The notes: generated from the letters alone by a model not told the origin. A stretch of DNA of 46,540 nt from Oscillibacter sp. (GCA_017482345.1 JAFUNB010000015.1:1-46540), one strand, 5' to 3'. Shown: positions 23,129-31,875, counted from the first letter of the stretch. Made by a program: numbers and translations.

Positions 23129-24499
23129 ATGGTTCGTAACCGCACCAAAAGCTACTCCATGGATATGTGCTCCGGCCCCATTCTGCCGAAGCTCCTGCGT
23201 TTCACCGTTCCGCTGATCTGCTCCAGCATGCTGCAGCTGCTGTTCAACACGGCGGACATCATCGTGGTGGGCCGCTTTGCCGGAGAAAATTCTCTGGCCG
23301 CCGTCGGCTCCACCTCCTCCCTCATCAATCTGCTGGTGAACCTGTTTATGGGCCTGTCCGTGGGCGCCAACATTCTGGCTGCCAAGCACTTCGGCGGCAA
23401 GGATGATAAGGCTCTCCATGAGACCGTCCACACCGCCATGGCGCTAAGCCTCATCAGCGGTCTGGCCGTCACGATGGTGGGCCTTTTCGGCGCCCGTTGG
23501 ATTCTGGTGCTGATGCAGTCTCCGCCGGAGGTGCTGGAGCTGGCCGTTTTGTATCTGCGGATCTATTTCCTGGGTATGACGGCCACCATGCTCTATAACT
23601 TCGGCGCAGCCCTGCTGCGGGCGGTGGGCGATACCCAGCGGCCGCTGTATTACCTGACTCTTTCCGGTGTGGTGAACGTGGTTTTGAACCTGGTGTTCGT
23701 CATCGTGTTCCACATGGACGTGGCGGGCGTGGCACTGGCCACCGTCATTGCCCAGTGCATCTCCGCTGTGCTGGTGGTACGCTGTCTCATCCGGGAGACG
23801 GGCGCCATCCATCTGGATCTGCGGAAGCTGAAGATCTACGCCGTTCCCCTGAAGCAGATCTTGCGGGTGGGTCTGCCCGCCGGACTGCAGGGCGTGCTGT
23901 TCTCCCTGTCCAACGTGGTGATCCAGTCCTCCATCAACACCTTCGGTGAGATGGTGGTGGCGGGAACCTCCGCCGCCAGCAGTGTGGAAAACTTCCTGTA
24001 TATCGCCATGAACAGCATCCACCACGCCACCATCTCCTTCACCAGTCAGAACTACGGCGCCGGCCAGTACAAGCGCATCCGGAGGATCTTCTTCATTGCG
24101 GAGGGCTGTGTCATTGTGGTGGGACTTACCATGGGCGGTCTGCTGCTCCGGTTTGCCACCACCGTTTTGAAGCTCTATACCACCAACCCCTTCGTCGTCA
24201 CCCACGCGCTGGTGCGGATGCGCATCCTGTGCGCCACCTATTTCCTGTGCGGCATGATGGACGTGGCGGTGGGCCTGCTGCGGGGCGTGGGCCAATCGGT
24301 GCTGCCCATGCTGGTGTCTCTGGTGGGCGTGTGCGGCCTGCGGCTGCTCTGGGTGGCCACCATTTTCCAGATTCCCCAGTTCCATACCATCAATACCGTC
24401 TATACCGCCTATCCCATCTCCTGGGCCGTCACAGCCATCGTTCACTTCATCTCCGTCTATTTTGTATTGAAACAGGTGAAAAAACAATTCGAATCATGA
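23129..24499 (+). CDS. MATE-family efflux transporter (second copy)
   Basis: 456 residues, about two thirds identical by eye to the gene before it over the whole length, so a tandem duplication. The twelve-segment MatE layout is intact, with VPLICSSMLQLLFNTADIIVVGRFAGENSLAAVGST and RAVGDTQRPLYYLTLSGVVNVVLNLVFV. The most different parts are the tenth to twelfth segments and the N-terminal tail (MVRNRTKSYSMDMCSG). GAGGTGA precedes the ATG. The two products could work on different substrates or pair up; no regulator is adjacent. Ends at a strong terminator. Confidence 0.95.
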   Translation: MVRNRTKSYSMDMCSGPILPKLLRFTVPLICSSMLQLLFNTADIIVVGRFAGENSLAAVGSTSSLINLLVNLFMGLSVGANILAAKHFGGKDDKALHETVHTAMALSLISGLAVTMVGLFGARWILVLMQSPPEVLELAVLYLRIYFLGMTATMLYNFGAALLRAVGDTQRPLYYLTLSGVVNVVLNLVFVIVFHMDVAGVALATVIAQCISAVLVVRCLIRETGAIHLDLRKLKIYAVPLKQILRVGLPAGLQGVLFSLSNVVIQSSINTFGEMVVAGTSAASSVENFLYIAMNSIHHATISFTSQNYGAGQYKRIRRIFFIAEGCVIVVGLTMGGLLLRFATTVLKLYTTNPFVVTHALVRMRILCATYFLCGMMDVAVGLLRGVGQSVLPMLVSLVGVCGLRLLWVATIFQIPQFHTINTVYTAYPISWAVTAIVHFISVYFVLKQVKKQFES

Positions 24500-24502
24500 A
24501 AA

Positions 24503-24541
24503 AACGCTGTGTACCAACCCGGTACACAGCGTTCTCTTTTT
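24503..24541. terminator. Bidirectional terminator
   Basis: A 13-bp perfect stem (24503-24515 with 24521-24533), 5-nt loop, a T-rich tail on the right and an A run on the left. It serves both the MATE pair and the convergent minus-strand cell-wall operon. Confidence 0.9.
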
Positions 24542-24841
24542 TTACAGGCCGAACCACATTTTGACACTTACTGCCGCGCAGCCCAGCAGCAAAATGGCCA
24601 GCGCGCCGGAGCCCCACAGCAGGTTGTAGGTCACAGCCTCCTTGTCCTTTTCCCGCCCCGCGACAACGGAGACAAACACATACAGTGCGATGGGGAACGA
24701 CACGATGGAGGCCAGTCCCGCGACCACGCCCCATTTCAGCGCGGACGCCGCCATATACAGCACAAAGCCGATCCCCGCCACGCAAACACCCTGGTTCATC
24801 TGCTTCACCGTCTGAAGCAGCAGGCTCTTTTTCTCTTTCAT
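24542..24841 (-). CDS. Small membrane protein at the end of the FHA-SEDS/PBP operon
   Basis: 99 residues with three hydrophobic segments (about 18-35, 37-60, 74-95) and charged ends (MKEKKSLLLQTVKQMNQG..., GREKDKEA between segments 2 and 3). GAGAGG precedes the ATG. It starts 18 bases after the penicillin-binding protein gene, so it is probably cotranscribed. No family recognised; operon position suggests a role in envelope growth, but this is inference only. Confidence 0.75.
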   Translation of the reverse strand: MKEKKSLLLQTVKQMNQGVCVAGIGFVLYMAASALKWGVVAGLASIVSFPIALYVFVSVVAGREKDKEAVTYNLLWGSGALAILLLGCAAVSVKMWFGL

Positions 24842-24859
24842 ACGCCTCTCCTTTGTATC

Positions 24860-26227
24860 TCAATATCCGTTTACGATCAGATCCAGTACCTTACTGGCCA
24901 CACTGCCGGCCACGCTGCTGCCTCCGCCGCCGTTTTCCACCAGCACCACGAAGGCATAGGGTGTCCGCTCTCCCCGCAGGAAGCCGGTAAACCAAGCGTG
25001 GGGCAGCTGGTCGATGCCCACCTCCGCCGTGCCGGACTTGGCGCACAGGTCCATGTTGGGAAAGCGCTGGGTGCCGTAGGTCTTTTCCACGTTGGCGGCC
25101 ATCAGGTCCGCCAGCTGCTCCGCTGTCTGGGCGGAGATGAGGGTATCCGTCTTACCCGGCAGCTTCGGCAGAGACGGCACGCCCATGGCGGATACCGTCT
25201 TTTGCACAAGGTACGGCTCCGCCGCCTTGCCGCCGTTTGCGATGGCGCCCATATACACCATCAGGGCGCAGGGGTTCACCTGGTCGTGGTGCTGACCCAC
25301 ACCGGCCCAGCCCAGCTGGCCGTCCGTCAGAGTTTCCCAGGAAAAGGTACCCGCCGCCGTGGGCAGTCCGCTGACGGAATAGCTGTCCGTCAAACCGGCC
25401 TTTTCCGTATACCGCTTCAGGGTCTCCGCCCCAAGTTCCTTTGCAATCAGGGCAAAGGCCACGTTGCAGCTGTTGGCGAAGGCGTCGCCGATGTGCTGCT
25501 GGCCGTGGGTTCCGGCGCAGACGATGGTCTCGTCCCCCAGCTGTACCTTGCCCTCGCACAGCCAGGTGCGGCTGTCCAGTCCCGGCAGCTCCTCCAGCGC
25601 CGCCGCCAGCGTCACCGTCTTATAGACGGAGCCGGGAATGAACGTGGAGGTGAGGAAGCGGTTCAAATACGCACCCTCATAGCGGTCGTTGGTCTCGATG
25701 TCCGCCGGAACGTGCAGAGGGTCGTAGCTGGGGGCGGACACCATACACAAAATCTCGCCGGTCTTATAGTTGTATACCGCCACCGTGCCGCTCTTTCCGC
25801 CCAGTGCCTGATAGGCGGCGTAGTTGTAGCGGGCGTCGATGGTCAGATACAGGTCGTTGCCCCGGTCCGCGCCGAAGGCGCCGTTTACAAGGCTGTAGCC
25901 GGTCAGCTTGTCGGCAAAGGCGTTCAGGGCGCCGGTGCCAATGCTGCCCTGCAGGTCGCCAACCGCGTGGAGGGTGGCCTTGCGGACAGTCTCATCGTCG
26001 TAATAGGTGCGCTTGCCTCCCTCCGCCGTGGTGAGGACGTCGCCGTCCCGGTCCAGCACGGTGCCGCTGGCCAGAACGCCGCTGGAGTCATACAGATGGC
26101 GGTTGAAGGCCGAGGAGGCCCACTGGCCGCCGCTGGTGAAATACCGGAACAGAAACACGCACATGCCCGCCGCCAGCAGCATGGCCAGCACGCTGCAGAC
26201 GAAGGCTCTTCTCTCAATCTTCTTCAT
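24860..26227 (-). CDS. Class B penicillin-binding protein (PbpA/FtsI type transpeptidase)
   Basis: 455 residues: a short cytoplasmic tail, one membrane anchor (about 8-28), a reduced dimerisation region and the transpeptidase domain (about 145-455). The three penicillin-binding motifs are S200-V-Y-K203 (PGSVYK), SCN (253-255) and KSG in CAKSGTAEVG. It crosslinks peptidoglycan and needs a SEDS glycosyltransferase partner; that partner is the gene just upstream, whose end overlaps this start by 14 bases. The short N-terminal half is like actinobacterial and clostridial PbpA rather than long FtsI. Confidence 0.94.
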   Translation of the reverse strand: MKKIERRAFVCSVLAMLLAAGMCVFLFRYFTSGGQWASSAFNRHLYDSSGVLASGTVLDRDGDVLTTAEGGKRTYYDDETVRKATLHAVGDLQGSIGTGALNAFADKLTGYSLVNGAFGADRGNDLYLTIDARYNYAAYQALGGKSGTVAVYNYKTGEILCMVSAPSYDPLHVPADIETNDRYEGAYLNRFLTSTFIPGSVYKTVTLAAALEELPGLDSRTWLCEGKVQLGDETIVCAGTHGQQHIGDAFANSCNVAFALIAKELGAETLKRYTEKAGLTDSYSVSGLPTAAGTFSWETLTDGQLGWAGVGQHHDQVNPCALMVYMGAIANGGKAAEPYLVQKTVSAMGVPSLPKLPGKTDTLISAQTAEQLADLMAANVEKTYGTQRFPNMDLCAKSGTAEVGIDQLPHAWFTGFLRGERTPYAFVVLVENGGGGSSVAGSVASKVLDLIVNGY

Positions 26228-28034
26228 CGTCCGCCTCCTTTTCCCAGTCGAAGGGCCGGTTCAGCGCCTCAGTCCGGCGGATGGCCTCCTCCGTCAGCTT
26301 GCGCTGGGCGCGGCCGCGGATGGCGAAGCTGGCGTTCTGGCGGGTGTCCATGGCCTTCAGGAAGGCCAGCAGGCCCCAGGAGGACATCATGGCGGAGCCG
26401 CCGTTGGACACGAAGGGGAACGTGACGCCGGTCAGGGGCAGCAGGTCCACGGAGCCGAACACGTTCAGACAGGTCTGGAACACCAGCAGAGACCCCGCCG
26501 CGCAGGCGGCGATGGTATAGAAGCTGGAGCGTCCCACCCGGATGGCCCGGACGGCGAAAAACGCCAGTGTGATGATGGACGCCACCGCCAGCAGAGCGAT
26601 GAGCAGCCCCCACTCCTCGCACAGCATGCCGAACACCAGATCCGTGTCCGCCGCCGGGATGCGGTGGAGCCAGCCGTTTCCGGCGCCCATGCCGATGAGA
26701 CCGCCGGAGGCCGCCGCGGACATGGTGCGGGTCTGCTGGTAGCCGGTGGTGGAGGCAGCCTCCCACGCGTGGCCCCAGGAGGCAAAGCGGCTGAGGATAT
26801 AGGGTTTGAATTTTACGATGATGCCCGCGCCGAACACCGCGCCGCCGCAGATGAGGGACAGCGTGGCGAAGTCGCCGGAGCGCAGGTACGCGATGACAAG
26901 GAAGGTCACGAAGAAAATGGCTGCCGTGCCGAAGTCGCTCATCAGACCCAGAAGGCCGATGCATACGCCGGTCAGTACGATGAACAGCGTGATATTTCTC
27001 CGGCGGAACAGACGCTCCAGTGTGGCGGAGCCGGCGAAGATATAGCAGATTTTGGCGATCTCCGAGGGCTGGAAGGACATGCCGCCGATGGAGATCCAGT
27101 TGACGGCGCCGTATTTGGCCGTGCCCAGCACCAGCGTGATACCAAGCAGGCCGATGGCCCCTGCCGCCATGAGCCAGCGGATCTTCTGCACCCGGCTCAG
27201 GTCCCGCAGGAACAGGCCCAACACCAGAAACAGGATCAGACCCAGCAGAATCGCCATAAACTGTTTAAAGAGGCTCCCCGGCGCGCTGGAGGCCGTGACG
27301 GCCAGCGACAGCGTGGAGAGGAAGAAAGCGATGGTCTCCAGCTCGAAGCCCACGCAGCGGGTGCACCACAGCACCACATAGTAAAGCCACATGACGAGAG
27401 TCAGCCCCAGGAAGGCCAGCGGGATCATGACGGAGGCCTCCTGCCCCGCCGCCACGATCAGCTGCAGGCAGGTCAAAGCCTGAAACAGCGTCAGCCACAG
27501 GAAGGAGGGCCAGATGGCGGAGGGGCGCTCCGCTTTGCGCTTTTCGTCCAGCTCCACCCGCTCCTCCACGGTTTGGGGCAGAAACACCAGCGGCACGCCG
27601 CCAAGCAGAATGGTGTCTCCCATCTTCACCGGGGCGGAGTCCTCCACTTCCCTGCCGTTCACCACGGTGCCGCCCTTGGAGCCAAGGTCGTAGATGGTCC
27701 ACTGCTCGTCCTCGCCCCGGCACAGGGCCGCGTGCTGGCGGGAAATGCTGGGGTAATTGAGCCGGACATCCACCGCGCCGCTGCGGCCGATGATATTCTC
27801 CCAGTGGGTCAGCGGAATGGACGCGCCGTTGGGCAGACTCAGCTGGCCCCAGGTCTCCGGCGTGTGGGGGATCCGCAGCAGAGCGCGAATGGCCCGGAAC
27901 AGGATCAGCACCGCCAGTACCGGAAACAGGAAGCGGACAAAGGCCATATACCATTCGCCCGCCAGCGGGTGCGCCGCCAGAAACGCCGTCAGCACATCCA
28001 TAACGCCCTGCAAAGCGTCTCGCGCCTGTATCAT
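26214..28034 (-). CDS. FHA domain fused to FtsW/RodA/SpoVE (SEDS) glycosyltransferase
   Basis: 606 residues. A membrane anchor (about 27-48) is followed by a forkhead-associated domain (about 63-153) with the key residues GR (83-84), S.SRQH (96-101) and LGSKGGTVVNG (117-127). A complete SEDS membrane domain (about 170-580) has WISIGGMSFQPSEIAKI, the SDFGTA segment and LTGVTFPFVSNGGSAM. SEDS proteins polymerise lipid II into glycan strands with a class B PBP. FHA domains bind phosphothreonine, so activity or placement may depend on a PrkC/IreK-type kinase. AAGGAGG precedes the ATG. First gene of a three-gene minus-strand operon. Confidence 0.95.
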   Translation of the reverse strand: MIQARDALQGVMDVLTAFLAAHPLAGEWYMAFVRFLFPVLAVLILFRAIRALLRIPHTPETWGQLSLPNGASIPLTHWENIIGRSGAVDVRLNYPSISRQHAALCRGEDEQWTIYDLGSKGGTVVNGREVEDSAPVKMGDTILLGGVPLVFLPQTVEERVELDEKRKAERPSAIWPSFLWLTLFQALTCLQLIVAAGQEASVMIPLAFLGLTLVMWLYYVVLWCTRCVGFELETIAFFLSTLSLAVTASSAPGSLFKQFMAILLGLILFLVLGLFLRDLSRVQKIRWLMAAGAIGLLGITLVLGTAKYGAVNWISIGGMSFQPSEIAKICYIFAGSATLERLFRRRNITLFIVLTGVCIGLLGLMSDFGTAAIFFVTFLVIAYLRSGDFATLSLICGGAVFGAGIIVKFKPYILSRFASWGHAWEAASTTGYQQTRTMSAAASGGLIGMGAGNGWLHRIPAADTDLVFGMLCEEWGLLIALLAVASIITLAFFAVRAIRVGRSSFYTIAACAAGSLLVFQTCLNVFGSVDLLPLTGVTFPFVSNGGSAMMSSWGLLAFLKAMDTRQNASFAIRGRAQRKLTEEAIRRTEALNRPFDWEKEADDEED

Positions 28035-28181
28035 ATTGTCCGCCTCCTTTCATGTTCAAAATATCAGTTGATTATAACAGCTTTCGCCCGCATTGTACAG
28101 TCATACCGCAATTTGTTTATTTTTCGGAAACAAATCTCATGTTTTTCCGTCATGCAGACTGTCAGATTTTCTGTTTTTCTC

Positions 28182-28210
28182 TTGACCTGCCCACAAAAAT
28201 CTATTACAAT
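28182..28210 (+). promoter_or_regulatory. Sigma-A promoter of the radical SAM gene
   Basis: -35 TTGACC (28182-28187), 17-bp spacer, -10 TACAAT (28205-28210). It lies in an AT-rich stretch between divergent genes (28035-28291) in which I see no other feature. Confidence 0.75.
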
Positions 28211-28291
28211 ATTCAATTGACCATGGATATTTCAAAATGGTTTTTTTAACGCCATTTTAACTTTATACTTTATTGCGAAAGGCCGATCGAC

Positions 28292-29176
28292 ATGAAACAT
28301 CCCTATAAGACCCGTGAAGGCGGCGCAACTGTTACCATATTTGTTCCCTATGACTGCAAGAACCACTGCCCGTTCTGCATCAACAAGGGTGAATATGCGG
28401 ACCTGACCGGCTTCTCTCTGGAGAAGATCTGCGAGAGCATCCGCCGCATGGATTCCATCACGCCCTACTGTGACTTCGTGTTCACCGGCGGCGAGCCCTT
28501 TGCCGACATTGAGCAGCTGCAGGTCATGCTGGACGAGATCCCCACCACTCACAGGGTCTTTATCAACACCACCCTGCCCGTCTCCGAGCACACCAGCGAG
28601 GAGGACATTTTGGCTTTTGCCGAGCGCAACAAGCGCAAGATCACCTGCATCAACATCTCCCGCCATATGCAGAAGTATGTGGTGGAGTCCAATGATGGTC
28701 TGGTGTCCCGCCTGCCTGTTCCCTTCCGCATCAACTGCGTCCTGTATAAGAACTATCCCACCGAGGGTCTGGTTCCCTACATGGAGCGCTTCCTGAAGAT
28801 CCCCGGCGCCAACATCCAGTTCCGGTTCGACTACACGGCCACCACGCCGGAGAACCTGTACGACGAGGAGGGCGACCGCATCCTGCACGATCTGAAGCAG
28901 ATCGCCACCTACACGGGCCTTGACGGCTGCCGGATGCGCTGCGGCTTCCACTTTGACTACAAGGGCATGGAGCTGACCTATCACAAGACTCTGCCCTACT
29001 CCACCATCGTGGAGACCGACGAGAATGGCGTCACCTATGACATTCTGTACGATATCCTCATCAAGCAGAACGGTGACATCCACTCCGACTGGACCGGCGT
29101 CATGATGGACGTGGACGCCTATGAGAAGGTCGTCTTCGAGCCCTATGACCTGAAGTGGCTGGAAAAGATCGGCTGA
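28292..29176 (+). CDS. Radical SAM protein of unknown substrate
   Basis: 294 residues. The [4Fe-4S] motif is C22-x3-C26-x2-C29 in YDCKNHCPFC, followed by FTGGEPF, the SAM-binding GGE motif. The remaining barrel strands are present (VFINTTLPV, ITCINISRH, FRINCVLYK, IQFRFDYTATTP). The C-terminal part (about 200-294) has only two more Cys, in CRMRCGFHF, so there is no SPASM or twitch cluster set. Relatives activate peptides, cofactors or nucleotides, but there is no substrate clue: it is a single-gene unit with its own promoter and terminator, beside the selD operon end. Confidence 0.88.
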   Translation: MKHPYKTREGGATVTIFVPYDCKNHCPFCINKGEYADLTGFSLEKICESIRRMDSITPYCDFVFTGGEPFADIEQLQVMLDEIPTTHRVFINTTLPVSEHTSEEDILAFAERNKRKITCINISRHMQKYVVESNDGLVSRLPVPFRINCVLYKNYPTEGLVPYMERFLKIPGANIQFRFDYTATTPENLYDEEGDRILHDLKQIATYTGLDGCRMRCGFHFDYKGMELTYHKTLPYSTIVETDENGVTYDILYDILIKQNGDIHSDWTGVMMDVDAYEKVVFEPYDLKWLEKIG

Positions 29177-29192
29177 TTATCTATATAGACCA

Positions 29193-29225
29193 AAGCGGCG
29201 GAACTTTTGTTCCGCCGCTTTTTTC
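29193..29225 (+). terminator. Terminator of the radical SAM gene
   Basis: 11-bp perfect stem (29193-29203 with 29210-29220), 6-nt loop and TTTTTT. Confidence 0.92.
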
Positions 29226-29235
29226 ATGCCTTGAT

Positions 29236-30276
29236 TCACTTGAGAAAAATGCGCTTGCCGCCCCGGTATTCTCCGACACTGCCAATGCGCTGGGCGCTGG
29301 GCACGCAAGTCTGCAGCTCCGCAAACAGCGCCTGCGCATCCTCCGGATGGACGGCCATCAGCAGTCCACCCGCCGTCTGGGGGTCGTACAGCAGATCCTG
29401 ACGACACAGCTCCACTCCCCCCGCGTCCACGCCCTCCTCGGCGAAGGCGCGGTTGCGGTACATACCCGCCGGCAGGAGGCCCATGCGTGCCAGCTCCACA
29501 GCCTCATCGATCAGGTCGATTTCATTTACCTGCAGCTCCGCCTCCGCGTCGCTGCCCTGCATCATCTCGTACAGGTGGCCCAGCAGGCCGAAGCCGGTCA
29601 CGTCCGTGCAGGCGTGGACCCGGTATTTTACCATGGCGTTCCGGGCCGCCTTGTTGAGGGTGGTCATGAGCCGGTAGGCCAAAACCATGCCCTCTTTTGA
29701 GGTCATGTCCGCTTTGGCGCCCGTGGTCAGCACGCCGATGCCGATGGGCTTCGTCAGCAGCAGAACGTCCCCCGGCTTTGCACCGGCGTTGGTCAGCACA
29801 CGGTCCGGGTGGACAAAACCCGTCACGGCCAGACCGTATTTCGGCTCCTCGTCCAGAATGGTGTGGCCGCCGGTGATGAGGGCGCCCGCCTCGTACACCT
29901 TGTCATAGCCGCCCCGCAGCAGCTGGTGGACGGCCTCCTTCGGCATATCCTCCGGCACCGCCATCACGTTCAGGCACAGCTTCGGCTCGCCGCCCATGGC
30001 GTACACATCGCTGAGGGCATTGGTGGCCGCGATCTGGCCAAACAGGTAGGGATCGTCGGCGATGGGCGGGAAGAAATCCACCGTCTGCACCAGCGCCAGC
30101 TCGTCTGAAATTTGATAGACCGATGCGTCGTCGCTCTTGTCAAAGCCCACCAGCAGATTCGGGTCGTGGTGGACGCGGATATCCTCCAGCAGCTGGGCCA
30201 GCACGCCGGCGCCCACCTTGGCGCCGCAGCCGGCACACTTGGCCAATTTTGTCAGTTTTACTTCGTTTTCCGCCAT
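29236..30276 (-). CDS. selD: Selenide, water dikinase
   Basis: 346 residues. It makes selenophosphate from selenide and ATP. The catalytic loop KCAGCGAK has Cys14, Cys17 and Lys20; Cys17 and Lys20 match the essential E. coli residues, while E. coli Cys19 is Ala here. The enzyme is the Cys form, not the Sec form. Glycine-rich ATP sites follow (TVDFFPPIADDPYLFGQIAATNALSDVYAMGG; ACTDVTGFGLLGH). It starts two bases before the yqeB stop region ends (gene gap 1 base), last in yqeC-yqeB-selD. With these partners and no selA/selB in view, the likely use is the labile selenium cofactor of molybdenum hydroxylases, though selenoproteins elsewhere are possible. Confidence 0.97.
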   Translation of the reverse strand: MAENEVKLTKLAKCAGCGAKVGAGVLAQLLEDIRVHHDPNLLVGFDKSDDASVYQISDELALVQTVDFFPPIADDPYLFGQIAATNALSDVYAMGGEPKLCLNVMAVPEDMPKEAVHQLLRGGYDKVYEAGALITGGHTILDEEPKYGLAVTGFVHPDRVLTNAGAKPGDVLLLTKPIGIGVLTTGAKADMTSKEGMVLAYRLMTTLNKAARNAMVKYRVHACTDVTGFGLLGHLYEMMQGSDAEAELQVNEIDLIDEAVELARMGLLPAGMYRNRAFAEEGVDAGGVELCRQDLLYDPQTAGGLLMAVHPEDAQALFAELQTCVPSAQRIGSVGEYRGGKRIFLK

Positions 30277-30277
30277 A

Positions 30278-31072
30278 TCAACGCTCCAATACGCCGCTCA
30301 GGTTCAAAATTGCCTCCAGCACGCCGCCGCCAACGGCAAGTGCCTTATCGCTGGCGCAGTAGCAGTGGCCGATCTCGCAGCGGGGGTCGATGTCACCGGC
30401 CTTCATGCCCTTGTGGACGGGGGTACCGTCCGCCAGAATACCCCGCAGGATTCCGTCCAGCGTGCAGACCATAGGCTCGCCGCCCACAGTGGCGGCGATG
30501 TCCCCCATCTTCACCTGGGCGCCGATCTCCAGCAGCTGGCGGAACTCGCCGTCCGCCGGAGCGCGCAGCACCCGCTCACCGGCAAAGCCGCCGATGAGGC
30601 CGGGGATGCCGGTGTTGGGCAGGGAGCCGCCCTGATAGATCGCGCGGCCCAGATAGTGGCCCCGCATGGTCTCCACCACCGCGTGGCAGTCCTCGCCGGC
30701 GGTAAAGCCGGGACCGACGCCGATGACCACCGGTGCGTCCGTGATGCGGGTCCCCAAATTTTCCTTGGCCAGAATGGCGTCCACCACCGCGTCCGGCTTC
30801 AATGCCGGGATACACGCTCCCGCCGGATCGGCCAGCACGGGAATGACACCGCTTTTCAGAAGTTCAGCGGCCTCTTCCGCGTTTGCGGCCTTTCGGGCCG
30901 TCACGTTCTCCACCACCGTCTCGCCGTGGACAACGGCCTGGGAAAAGCAAACGGTGCGGCGAATGGAGGTGGGCCGCTCCACCTCCGTCATCACCACCTG
31001 CATCCCCGCCCGCCAAAGCCGGAGGGCGATGCCGGTGGCCAGATCGCCGGCGCCTCTGATCACAACACGCAT
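30278..31072 (-). CDS. yqeB: Selenium-dependent molybdenum hydroxylase system protein YqeB
   Basis: 264 residues from ATG 31072 (AAGGAG ten bases ahead); the longer frame upstream overlaps yqeC. It begins MRVVIRGAGDLATGIALRLWRAG, a Rossmann-like start, and contains GVIPVLADP, VVIGVGPGFTAGEDCHAVVETMRGH and GRAIYQG. This is the EF2563/YqeB family, which with YqeC and SelD marks genomes carrying selenium-dependent molybdenum hydroxylases (known family association). It probably acts in making or inserting the selenium ligand of the molybdenum site. The start overlaps the yqeC end by 13 bases, so translation is coupled. Confidence 0.93.
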   Translation of the reverse strand: MRVVIRGAGDLATGIALRLWRAGMQVVMTEVERPTSIRRTVCFSQAVVHGETVVENVTARKAANAEEAAELLKSGVIPVLADPAGACIPALKPDAVVDAILAKENLGTRITDAPVVIGVGPGFTAGEDCHAVVETMRGHYLGRAIYQGGSLPNTGIPGLIGGFAGERVLRAPADGEFRQLLEIGAQVKMGDIAATVGGEPMVCTLDGILRGILADGTPVHKGMKAGDIDPRCEIGHCYCASDKALAVGGGVLEAILNLSGVLER

Positions 31073-31740
31073 GTTCCGCAGACTCCTTTCCGCAGGGCCG
31101 CCGCGGTAAAGGGCCGGTCCAGCAGCGCGCCGCACCGGCGCGCCCACTCCCACTGCTCCACCGCGTCCGCCTGATTGAATACATATCGGTCCGCCAGCGA
31201 TTCCGCCCGCAGCACCCAGGCCACAAGCTCCGGTGTGGCGGGCGTATCCACAGTCACGCCGGCCAGTTCCGCAAATCGGTCCGACCGGTGGGCCGCCTCC
31301 CGGATGGTTCGTCCGAAGCCGGAAAGGCCCACCACGCAGATGGTTTGCCCCGCCTCGACCGGGATGACCGGCTCGTGGCTCTCATGGGCCTTCAGGGGCA
31401 ATCCCGCCGAGCCGTCCGCCTCCACCAGCACATAGTCCGCCAGCCGCGCCAGCCGGGCCATGGAGAGCTTCGGTGCCGTCAGCTTGCCGGTATCGCCGAA
31501 AGGACTGCCCACGCAGACCAGCTTCCGCTCCGCCAATGCGTCGGAAAGGGCCGATTCTGTGGGCTCTGTCAGCGTTTCCACACCGGAAAAGGGGAAGATC
31601 TTCGTAGTGGTGGTCAACACCACACGGTGGCCCGCCGCTGCCAATTCGCTGCCCAGCGTCCGCAGCAGCGTGGTCTTTCCGCCGCTGCCGATGACCGCCG
31701 TAACGCCCGGCCGGATCGCCATTCCCTCTGCCATCGCCAT
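31060..31740 (-). CDS. yqeC: Selenium cofactor biosynthesis protein YqeC
   Basis: 226 residues. A P-loop, GSGGKTT (18-24), is followed by VLTTTTKIFPF and VLVEADGSAGLPLKAHESHEPVIP, the YqeC signature. It is a probable nucleotide-binding enzyme of the selenium-dependent molybdenum hydroxylase cofactor route. First gene of yqeC-yqeB-selD. The ATG has AAGGAGG nine bases ahead. Its promoter (31804-31775) is overlapped by a perfect palindrome (31760-31783) related to sites at the moaA and modA promoters, which implies repression by a shared regulator. Confidence 0.93.
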   Translation of the reverse strand: MAMAEGMAIRPGVTAVIGSGGKTTLLRTLGSELAAAGHRVVLTTTTKIFPFSGVETLTEPTESALSDALAERKLVCVGSPFGDTGKLTAPKLSMARLARLADYVLVEADGSAGLPLKAHESHEPVIPVEAGQTICVVGLSGFGRTIREAAHRSDRFAELAGVTVDTPATPELVAWVLRAESLADRYVFNQADAVEQWEWARRCGALLDRPFTAAALRKGVCGTCVL

Positions 31741-31759
31741 ACCGCGTCCCCTCCTTTTT

Positions 31760-31783
31760 CGTTATTCTTTCAATAGAATAACA
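31760..31783. promoter_or_regulatory. ModE-like operator A at the yqeC promoter
   Basis: Arms CGTTATTCT (31760-31768) and AGAATAACA (31775-31783) around a 6-base spacer; the inner eight bases of each arm form a perfect inverted repeat. It overlaps the -10 of the yqeC promoter, so a bound protein would block transcription. The left arm is identical to that of site C at modA. Confidence 0.7.
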
Positions 31784-31804
31784 TTATGCATTTTCCACTG
31801 TCAA
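31775..31804 (-). promoter_or_regulatory. Promoter of yqeC-yqeB-selD
   Basis: -35 TTGACA (31804-31799) and -10 TATTCT (31780-31775) with an 18-bp spacer and an upstream TGT extended element. The -10 lies inside operator A. Confidence 0.65.
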
Positions 31805-31834
31805 GTCCGCGCCAAAACAGCATAGCCGCTCGTC

Positions 31835-31862
31835 TTGACATTTCATGGGAACATGGTATTAT
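31835..31862 (+). promoter_or_regulatory. Promoter of moaA-moaC-MoeA-like
   Basis: -35 TTGACA (31835-31840) and -10 TATTAT (31857-31862), spacer 16; TATAAT at 31860-31865 with spacer 19 is an alternative. Operator B lies just downstream. Confidence 0.75.
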
Positions 31863-31875
31863 AATATATCATAAG

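Noticed and set aside
21716-24487. Long open frames opposite the MATE pair
   Set aside because: Low-complexity mirror frames (Gly/His/Gln-rich) without start signals; both MATE genes are clear.
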